Source of the DNA: Dendrolimus kikuchii | Lineage: Eukaryota; Arthropoda; Insecta; Lepidoptera; Lasiocampidae | Assembly: GCA_019925095.2 (NCBI GenBank) | Contig: CM034388.1 | Span: forward strand, 7,834,501-7,898,500 | DNA: 64,000 bases | Reading direction: 5' to 3' | In this document: positions 55,080 to 64,000 of the stretch, piece by piece | Numbering within the stretch: the stretch's first letter is position 1 | Layout of the letters: every line of letters begins with the position of its first letter | The notes under the pieces: generated by a model | Databases searched by the model: none | The model's input: the letters and a program-made list of their open reading frames with translations, nothing else | What the model was told of the DNA's origin: nothing | Made by a program: the position numbers and the translations under genes

Positions 55080-57344
55080 TTAAAACAGATATCTGTTGAA
55101 GGGATTATTTATTCACTTTATCAAAATCACGGACCTCTGCAGTGTGGAAACGACTTTGAAGAGTAATATTATATCATAGTTTATAGTTGACGAACAATAA
55201 GTGATCCGGGGACCAATTAGGTATTGCGTCATGGAAATAGTAAGTATTCTTCTTACATGACTGCGTATACTTTTCAATTTAGATTAGTTTAAGTTGAGTT
55301 TAGTTATCACTTCTGTCTGGCGTCCCGAGGCGCAGGTTTTTTTTATTATTGTGAAACTATTGTTCATTTTAAACAAACGGTTAAACTTTACAATAGTGGT
55401 CACTGAATTTTAAGTAGTAGGGGGGCGGAGGGGGAAGGGGGGGAGGAGTACTTCTCCCTTCTGCAACCCCCATGTCTAGGAGACATTTAGTTTTTGAGAT
55501 ATGATTTTTTTTTGTAAACATTACCAATTTGTAACCATCATTTAAATAGATATCAATGAATAAATGGTGACCAGTCGGTTCTGGCACTCGCCGGCCGCTG
55601 CCGCGGCACGCTCGCTTCGCTCGCTCGGCTCGTGCGCTTTGGTCTAAAGACTAACCCAACCTAACCAATTTACCGTTTTAATCACTGGTTGCGACTTTCG
55701 ATCACCCCTCACAAAAAAAAAACAATTTTCGTATTTAAAAATCGATATTATTGACATATCGAATAGTTAATATTTTTTTTCTTATGCCTATTATCGTTGT
55801 CAAGTAAAAAAAGTGACAGTACTGTGATTTATTATTATGAACGTTAAAATTATAATAACTAATTAAAAACTCGTTTACTAAATTAAAAAACCGTTTTAGT
55901 GTTTATATATCAGGTGTAAGTGTATTCCTAAACACAAATCAAACTTTTTTTCAACAAAAGTGACATAACCTTGTTTATCAAACGTATTTTTGTTTTTCCC
56001 ATTATTCATTCAAAACTTGTTGATGGACCCTAAAAACATGTTTCCTAGCCCAAATAACAAGTCTAGTCTCTATATATAAGGCGTATGTATACCCCTAAAC
56101 TTAATTTCCGTTAATCTGATGACACTCTGTGCAAAAGTTTAGCCAAACAAACTATTATTTTTTCTGGGAATAATATTGTACAGTCCTCCAATTTTCGGCC
56201 AAAAACTAATAGATAAAATTACATACCTCTTTAAATTCACAGGTAATTATTTTTCTTCATGAAGGTATTGACATAACTGTGAACACATAATTTATTAAGA
56301 TTCTATCGCACTGAACACTTTCAAAAATACTATATATTTTACTCACTTAATCTCACTCGTTTATAAATTAGAATATTTAATTTTAGCAAAATTCTCTTTA
56401 TCTTTACATTCTACGATTAATCACAATATAAAGTTTATTTACATTTTATCAATTTCGAAACCCTTCTTATCATAATTCTGACATTAGAACTTTCCAAAAC
56501 GAACAGATACAAAAAAATTATATTATATTTAAAAATCATACTAAGGTTTTATTTATTGTGAATAATTTGCTCTTTTAATTTTCACTTGTATTATCTTAAT
56601 CACAAAAATAAATATATAGTGTTTCATTTTATTTATTCTAAAAACAATCCAGTTTACTGTTTGTATTAAAAAAATCCCTTAAAATTATTTACACATAAAA
56701 TAATATTTATCCATTTAGAAATGATAAAAATGTTATTAGTTTCGAGTCACATTTTCCCGGAATATTTAACAATGACAACTTACTAACAAAAAGCACAACA
56801 AGGCTGTTTGTTTACTTGTGATAACGATATCAGACTCACGTACTTTAGAGGAGCGTTCAACACATCCTATCCCGACGAGGGAATACGGGCTACTGAACTA
56901 AAACGACTATTTGAGAAAATTAAGTGACATATTACCGTCTGGCGTTTGGAGTTGCACATCTCTCAGGATTAGGGTTGACATTGATTTTAGGGTTCCGTAG
57001 CGATTTTGGTCATGAACTGTCCGACCTTTTTATTCGTCGGTCATGTGCATCATAATTAATTTGCTCAAAAATTAAAAATGATTAGGAATACTTATATAAT
57101 TTATATGCCCATATGTACTACGCAATACTATAGTAAAATGAACTAAAAAGATTAGGGGTAAATACTGAAAAAATGTATTGTCATTAGTCGAATCTAAAAG
57201 CCATAAATAATAATAATCCTTGATGCCTTTTCTGGGACCGCCACTATTTTGGTAAAACTCGTACGAGCAACCAAGCGTCATGTCAGTCTATCTATCTGTC
57301 AGTATATCTTTGCCACAATCAGTTTCCTCGGAAACTATCGAATC
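55080..57344. other. AT-rich spacer, no gene seen
   Basis: Has a small GC island at 55585-55660 (CTCGCTTCGCTCGCTCGGCT, then AACCCAACCTAACC) that looks like a repeat end, and filler repeat near 56985-57060. No exon recognised. Confidence 0.4.
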
Positions 57345-57760
57345 CATATAGATGGTACAGTAAAACTGCGAAACAACTAAAAATTACGGTTGGCCGTCAT
57401 ATATGTAACTGAGACTTGAAAAGCTTTTTTAATGTAGTCATGTGGGTATGGTTAGTCAGGTATTTTTTTTTTAAGCTAATAAGGTGGCGAGATATTTGAT
57501 TCCTAAGCCGTAAAAGTTGTGTGTGGTCCTTTTCTAACTTGAATTATAAACTGGAAAATTTGAAAGAAAATTGAGAAAATGTATCAAAAATATTTTCAAC
57601 GAAAATTAGTCTGAACAATATAGTTTAATTAGTTTTTGACATATAGCTTAGTAGTTAGTTACTTTCTTATTCAATGCATTTTGTTGTTCCGTAACCAGAT
57701 GAGAACGTTTGTTACCTCTAAGTAATCATTTGTAGTTGTAGCCTGCCACGCACTTGTCCG
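57345..57760 (+). repeat. Dispersed repeat family C, longest copy
   Basis: GCGAAACAACTAAAAATTAC, GGCCGTCATATATGTAACTG, TGTAGTCATGTGG, then TTGTTCCGTAACCAGATGAG and AACGTTTGTTACCTCTAAG. The same blocks occur in order at 42630-42780 and 43490-43650, and partly at 42920-42985, 14530-14600, 4566-4625, 40745-40800 and 60340-60400. Confidence 0.6.
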
Positions 57761-58324
57761 ATTTCGTTAAATCTAGCACACCCCATTCGTCTGGAATTTG
57801 ACATAATGTTAAATAATGTTCTATAATAAACAACAATAATGCTAACATGAGACAATAATGAAATCATATTAATCATATATATTTGCGTGCATTGTTATTA
57901 CAACATAAGTAATTCTAAACGTCTGTACCGATTTAGACATAAGTTGTCAAGTTTCAATAACTTTAGTTACAATAACAACAATAATTTGTTTCTATAAGAC
58001 GGACTAAGTAATATCTTTATATATTTGTGTATTAAAAAATGGGTCAAGTGCGTGTCATTTTACACGGATTGAAGGATTCCGTTGAGATGACGAGCACCCA
58101 CTATTCTTGTTATTTAGTTACAGAATCCTAATAGAGCATTAAATCCAAAATAAAAATTATGTTTCTGTACTAACTTTTGAACGATGAAGTAAACAATTCT
58201 GAAATAATGACATACCTACGAGCGGTACTGTGTGGCTTAGTGAGCTAAGACTCCACTCTTTTGCAAACAAGTATTCTTAAAATAATCTTAAATAAATTTT
58301 CTTTAAAAAAATATTAGAGCTTAA

Positions 58325-58525
58325 AGTGCATCTGTAGTGGGGCGTGGGGCTTAAGATACCGGGCAGTTAGAGAGACAGGAACCTCCTCCCGTCGTCCCGT
58401 GCATGGCAGAATAGTATTCTTTTTCCATGTCTCGTGTCCAGCCTGCTGTCTTCTGTACGTGGCCCTTCACTTAACAGTCTAGTGAGAGCCTATCACGTTG
58501 TCAATCCAGGCTCTTTGCTATAAGA
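58325..58525 (+). repeat. Dispersed repeat, partner of 59100-59275
   Basis: Shares CAGGAACCTCC/TAGGAACTTCC, CGTGCATGGC/TGCATGCCGTG, CTTCTGTACSTGGCCCTTCA and GAGGCTCTTCGCT-type blocks, in the same order, with 59100-59275. Class unknown; not coding. Confidence 0.5.
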
Positions 58526-59099
58526 GGATTTACAGTGACAGCAATCGGCATAAGGATCGATCATTTGTTTATTATTATTATATATTAGATACATATTTTG
58601 TTTTAGTCATTACAGACCTATTATTCAGACTATTCTAAACCGTCTCAGCCAGACCGAGCCAGACGCTATTGTCTATCTGTCTACCAAAGGGCGACGACCC
58701 TTTATCAATGCAGTATGCCCTTGTATAGCTATACAGATTTAGTTTATTTATTTTTACGGCGAGCAGTCTTGTCTAGTTTCGTGTCACTTATTTAGATATT
58801 ACTGTACCTATAGACGTAGTTTCCATTCGTATGCGTATTACTGGTTAAAAGGTGATATCAATTTTTTACCAATTACGGTAACAGAATGGGTAGTAGTAAA
58901 ATATAGAATACCGGCATATGGTTGTTTATTAGGGTTCTATTAGCGTTATGAACAAAACTGATACGCAATGAATTTTCACGTCCGTCTGGGCGTCTGATTT
59001 AGTATGTCACAGTCACTAATATTATTATGATTACACATGTGTAGTTCTCTTTTATGTATTTTAATGTACACATACATATATGTATGTATTAAAAAGATC

Positions 59100-59275
59100 A
59101 CGTTCGTCGGCAGCGGGACCTAGGCTACCGGTGGTTAAGACTCCAGAGGTAGGAACTTCCGCACAATGCATGCCGTGCTCAGGAGAACCGCCTTCTGTAC
59201 CTGGCCCTTCACCCATTTACCGAACGAGTGCTTCTCTAGATGACGGTCGAGGCTCTTCGCTACTAGACCGCTAAC
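59100..59275 (+). repeat. Dispersed repeat, partner of 58325-58525
   Basis: See the shared blocks CTTCTGTACCTGGCCCTTCA and CGAGGCTCTTCGCTACTAGA. GC-rich against the surroundings. Short open frames here are not supported. Confidence 0.5.
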
Positions 59276-59329
59276 GGACATTTATAATAATAATAATTAC
59301 TATTATTATTATTATAAGTGTATATTAAC

Positions 59330-59950
59330 CCGCATGGGAGCTTTGTGGGAATTACGTGAGTAGCGATACCTCAGACCTGACTCCAGGGGGGTCAAGGCAA
59401 GGCCCCCGCCTCCGTGCTTGCCTTAACCGACCAGCGCAGAGTGGAGAACGCAAGAGCTAAGACTCAAGCTCCATGGGTGAAAGTGATAAATGCCATAACG
59501 TCAGAAGTAGCTTCAGTAAACCTGCAGCCCACCTCTCGACACTCCTTAGTCATTCACACCCATGTTGCCCCTCGTCAATGTTGTATGGCATTTTTAGGGC
59601 GCGATGCAGTGAGTGGCGAGTCACAGTCTGCCTATTTATCCATGTTCCCCGAACAGTGCGACGAGTAGACGCCATAGTCCCCATAACCCAGATCCTAGTT
59701 TCACTACCAGTTCATCCTAATAGTCCGGTACCTTTTGATCATATTCCCTACAATAGTCCTAGACTGACCGGGGCTTGTCCTTGGGTGCATTTTTATGTGG
59801 TGTAGACAGGAATAATCACCGGTCAGTATTCCGCCACATTTACATTAAATTTCTCAAGGGGCCTCTACGTGTTGACTTTCTCATGGCCCCACGCAAGCCC
59901 TCCAAAAACCGAGTCCATTTTTATGGCCCGTGGTCTTGAAAGACAAAGAC
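59330..59950. repeat. GC-rich old repeat, probably a retroelement remnant
   Basis: A 600-base block much richer in GC than its flanks (CTGACTCCAGGGGGGTCAAG, CCCCGCCTCCGTGCTTGCCT, TCATGGCCCCACGCAAGCCC). Two overlapping open frames (59414-59668 and 59473-59805) show no recognised motif. I read it as repeat DNA from its composition only. Confidence 0.4.
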
Positions 59951-60084
59951 TTATTATGAATAAAATTTAGCAGGACTATACAGTCTATCTATATTCTCCA
60001 CTATACAGTTCTGTAGTAAAAAAATAACTTGGACCTCCGATTTATAGAGGAACGGAAACTATATCTGCCGCCCTTATCCTAAGC

Positions 60085-60290
60085 AGGTCGGCAGGTTTGA
60101 CACATCGTTTATCTGGTTGTGCAGGTGTCATCACAATTGTTTCCTTAACCGTTAGCACGGGCTACTGCACGTGTACATTAGGTCACAAAACTGCCTGTGT
60201 GGTGAATGCTTCACCGACCAGGCTTCGAACCCGCTCCCTTTAAGTTTGGGACAAGAGTGTCCCAACAACTAAGCTACCACGGCTTACATT
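60085..60290 (-). repeat. SINE-A head, reverse orientation
   Basis: On the minus strand: TGGTAGCTTAGTTG (box A-like, 60279-60266), then GGTTCGAAGCC (box B, 60231-60221), then the body with CACCACACAGGCAG. It is the best preserved tRNA-like head in the window. Confidence 0.68.
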
Positions 60291-60399
60291 CTGTATATAT
60301 GTTATATATGTAATGAAACCGAAAAAAAACTATGATTATGCGAAGTCGTCATACATGTAATTGATGGTTAGTTATTATTTCAGTATACATAATAGTATG

Positions 60400-62331
60400 G
60401 TTTAGGTATTATCAGTCAGTTCTATAAAAATGTTAGCAATGTTTCATACGAAAGTATATTACTAAAAGATTTTATCAAAATCCGTTCATCCGTCCATGGT
60501 GAGAAACTTTCTCTCTTATAATATGAACAATAACCCTATAGAATTGTCTTATATCACTCAAGACCTCAAGGATTATATACACTTCTAAGTATTTTTTACA
60601 AGGCTTCTACACACGCAATGGAGGTGTATGAAAATAACTTTACTAAAGGCCAAATAAAGTATATGGAACAAAGGTTTGCGTATCGCCTTGTTACCCATTG
60701 TTGGGGAAAAGGTCAAAAAACTTTATATAATAACAACATTACATATTAATAGGTAAAGCTTATCAAAACAATTGTAGTCTTTCTTTACATTTTGCGTTTT
60801 GCCAATCAATAGGGATAAGGTAGGTCAGTGGGTAGGTCAATAGGACAGTCTAATCAACGACAGCACTTTTTATTATCTTACAAAACTTCGCAGCCTCGTA
60901 GATTGTGTACAATCTAATGACGTCATAACTTTGTAAGAGTAAAAATATATAAATAGCATATTAACCATTATTATTTAAAGAGTAATTAAAATTACTTCTA
61001 TCATCGGTAGAAAATTAACGTTACTTGTATGGAGTTCATGTAAAATTTTAACTAATAGAATAGATAGTTAGATTAGACACGAACCGGGCATTATAAGTCT
61101 CGTGCAGGTGGCAGTACAATAGCTGGTAAAATAGACAGTGCGGATAAACAATAAGCAATGCTTGTCATCAGGGATAACGTAACTGACACTAAGCGATATC
61201 TAAAATAAAAATTAATCTGATATAAAGATCCAGATAATTTCGGATAGGGATGGACTCTATTTATTATTATTATTGGAGAAATTTAAGCGTTAAATGTGAC
61301 ACATCATGAAAACTTTTTATTCATATAACTGAAACTATCCAAAACTAGCGGATTTTTTGAAAAATTTGATTCCCATAATCGTAACTGAAACCGGTATCTA
61401 TACATATTGTTCCGAGTTGCGGGGCTCGAATTAAAATGCCGTTGGAATTATCATAGAATTTATTGGAACTATACAAACACGTATAACACAGGTACAAACA
61501 TAACCGAACGTAACAAGTCCAAACGTAATGCAGAAGATCGTAATTCAATAACACGCGCAAAGTCCGTCACTAAATAGATTACCGAATGTACACAAGTCTT
61601 GCTTCGCTCGTGGTTATCGCTCGACTGCCTCCTTCCTCAATGGAGGTATTGCATTATACTGTACAGATGTAATATGTCTGCCCGACCGCGTGGGCCGAGT
61701 TTATTAGAATCAGTTTTTACTTTAAATTCAACACACCTGGCTAATGACTGCCATAAAATATTACAATACATAATGGGCTGTTTTCTAATCACAAATTTTA
61801 AACCAAAGTAAACAAAAGAAGTCCAAATCCCAAAAGGTAATCAAATGTGTTTCTACAGGTATGCAGGCGTGAATTTCTCTTTGTCGGCGTCTAGGTCGTA
61901 ACAATATATAATTACTTGATTTCACTGGCTAAGTGAAAGACTTATTAACGCAGAGCCCAAACTACTGCGGCTAGGTCCGTGAAAATATGCATGCGGGTTC
62001 TTCATATACTGTCGGTGAGTAATAAAGAACTATTTTTTTTAAAGTCAACCCTTCAGGGAGGGAAAAAAGGAATAAAAGTTTGTGTGAAAATTCATTATCA
62101 TTCGTCAAAGTAAGAAAGAAGTACGAAATTTTACGTACTCACATGCTTTTGGCTAAAAATAAATGTATACGTGTATCGGTCATTTAGGAAATTCAGCCCC
62201 TACGGGGGTGAAAAAGGGGATGAAAGTTTGCTCAAACTATGATTATTTTTAATTTACGCGAGCAAAGGCGCCAGCAACAGTTAGTTATTCATATATTCGT
62301 ATCCATATCCAGATCCGAAATGTCATACCTA
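60400..62331. other. Spacer, repeats only
   Basis: Short filler repeats. Around 62040-62225 there are two related blocks, CAACCCTTCAGGGAGGGAAA and CAGCCCCTACGGGGGTGAAA, each followed by GG(A/G)ATAAAAG-type or GGATGAAAG sequence, about 145 bases apart: a decayed tandem pair. Confidence 0.4.
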
Positions 62332-62868
62332 TCTATAATTATTATAAAATTCTAAACATGCCGTGACTGTACATTGAAGCTATTTAAAAAAAACAACTGG
62401 AATAGGCTATATAAACGACGGGGAACACGATACAGTTTTTAAAATTTCTTTTCTGTTTGTCGTTTTGTCTGTGTGTTCAGTATTCACGTAATAATTACTG
62501 GGCCGATTTCGATGCGATTTTTACTGATCGACAGATAATTTTTAGACTTAATCTCTGCGCTACTTTTTATCCTGGGGATCCTGCGGGCATGATTTAAAAT
62601 GGCAAGATTTAAAAAAAATCGAATTCTAAAGTGATTTTTCACTGATCGATAGCAAATTGTATGTAATAAAATGTGTGATATTTTTTTATCCTTGGAATGT
62701 TGCCGGGAGCGGTTTGTAGTAGTTTGGGAGCATAAAAATTTGCTTATTCCGACAATTTTCACTAAAACGATAGTTTACATTCTTTTTTAAATGTTGTGGT
62801 ACTTTATGTCGTGGGAATCCCGCGCAAATTTGAGGTCAAGCGTTGACGAAGTCGCAGACATTTCCTAG
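62332..62868 (+). mobile_element. Non-autonomous Helitron-like element, copy 2
   Basis: Same architecture as 45994-46539: A|TCTATAATTATTATAAAATT...CCTAG|T, with shared internal blocks (ACTGGGCCGATTTCGATGCG, AAAATTTGCTTATTCCGACA, TTTACATTCTTTTTTAAATG). The independent flanks of the two copies define the ends. Confidence 0.65.
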
Positions 62869-64000
62869 TCCTTAATATGCCTGTTTCTCATCTAGGTAAA
62901 CTTGATGGTTTAAATTTAAATTAAAATCGTTTAAATATTAATAATCACATCTGATTATGTGGTGATTAATATTGTTTTGAATATATCTAATAATAAAATT
63001 GGGCAAGTGCGTGGCGGTTCACGAACTATGTGCGGGTTCTGTAACAAACGTCCACTGTGGTAAATCAGAGCACAAAATGTAGAGAGACAAAAATATTTGA
63101 TTTAATCAACGATTTTGTGTTGCATCGCAACACACCCCTATGTATAAACAAAATGGTAGGGTTGAAAGTCGTGGGGTGACTTTCTATTGGTTAATATAAG
63201 TCCATTGTGTTTGGGGGTGGACTGCAAAGGCCATCATTGTTATTTAAATTGGGGTGATTAAAAAAAAATACAAATTTCCAAGCAAAGTAACGCTTGTCGC
63301 ATAGTTCTTTTAATTCTTAGGTTTTGGCGTCTACCCCTAACATAGTCAGGGTCTTTTTGGGATCTTTTATATTTCTTACTTTACTACCCTACTTATTTAT
63401 TTGCTGTATGTATGAAGGGATTAATGAAAGTAGATGAAGCGAAAGTTGTTTGTCGAGATCGTCGCAAGCCAGATAAGAATAAGATAAGTCGCCTCTGCTT
63501 ATCCCTATTGGAAACAGGCGTAATAATATGTATGTATTTATTTTCTATTGCATGTCGGGCCTTGGTTTATATGTAATTTACTTATCTGTATTTACTTTAT
63601 TACTTAGTTTTATTTCAGTTTACTATTTTCAAGTAAAACTGCGCCAGAAATGGTCTGGTTTCATTGTTCCTCCTAAATTCCGAAATGGTCTGCTCAGTGA
63701 GTTGAATTTTTGCAGTTTCCAGATCACTCCTGCATCTGATATACCTGGGACACTACCAATAAATATTGCATCGTTTAATCGTGCCTTATCGCACGAACAG
63801 GGGGTATAGTATAGTTACATACTTGTAACATGTATACATATAAGGGGTACATAACATAAGGGGGATTTTTCAAGTGGGTCATCAGAGTCAAATCCTAAAC
63901 TATACGAAATAGCTAAAAATACGCAAAGGAGTATCGAGGTCGATTTTGACGAAATCTAAAGTGGTATTATTAGATTTTTGAAAAATCAATTACCCTTATC
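62869..64000. other. Right edge, no gene supported
   Basis: Filler repeat near 62996-63050, an imperfect hairpin at 62930-62975 (ATATTAATAATCACA / TGTGGTGATTAATAT), and an open frame at 63528-63809 with no recognised domain. Confidence 0.35.

Noticed and set aside
55585..55660. Telomere-like repeat (AACCCAACCTAACC)
   Set aside because: Only two or three imperfect units, far short of an insect TTAGG array.
59414..59805. Two frames of 84 and 110 aa
   Set aside because: They overlap in different phases within a GC-rich old repeat and show no motif.
63528..63809. 93-aa frame with a hydrophobic start
   Set aside because: No recognised domain; the surrounding sequence looks like dispersed repeat DNA and no splice partners were seen.

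Overview
The window reads as insect nuclear DNA, most likely a moth or butterfly. It is AT-rich, its genes are broken by short GT-AG introns, and its spacers are filled with old transposable elements typical of Lepidoptera: a mariner-like maT DD37D element, Helitron-like elements ending CTAG|T, tRNA-headed SINEs, a Penelope-like element and several LINE tails. The order is an inference from this repeat content and from the form of let-7; the species cannot be read from the sequence.

Two protein genes can be built exon by exon. Positions 1-7806 (minus strand) hold most of a BTB/POZ transcription factor with an AT-hook and a pipsqueak (psq) type helix-turn-helix. Eight exons fit together with matching splice phases, and the gene runs off the left edge in the middle of the psq motif. 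Positions 18069-24881 (plus strand) hold the complete 8-exon gene for the 26S proteasome lid subunit Rpn9/PSMD13 (385 aa). The two are arranged head to head with about 10 kb between start codons; that spacer holds a broken maT element (13099-14402) and other repeats.

At 30.1-32.0 kb, on the minus strand, lies a let-7 complex: miR-100 (31994-32015), then let-7 (hairpin 30124-30215). The let-7 hairpin is intact. The miR-100 guide sequence is perfect, but the other arm of its hairpin is about 16 nt shorter than in Drosophila and cannot pair with most of the guide. I found no miR-125 between let-7 and the end of PSMD13.

From about 33 kb to the end no convincing host coding exon was found. This part is a graveyard of repeats: LINE reverse transcriptase tails (34.5-36.5, 40.5, 41.8-43.1, 55 kb), an A-tailed SINE-like family in at least five copies, two Helitron-like copies at 46.0-46.5 and 62.3-62.9 kb, a fold-back Penelope-like element at 48.5-49.3 kb with a GIY-YIG remnant and a hammerhead-like core, paired perfect hairpins at 42.5 and 45.0 kb, and a minisatellite with an inverted arm at 52.7-52.9 kb. 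Several insertions are nested, which gives relative ages: a retroposon inside a maT copy at 25.6 kb, and SINE-B inside a LINE at 36.05 kb.
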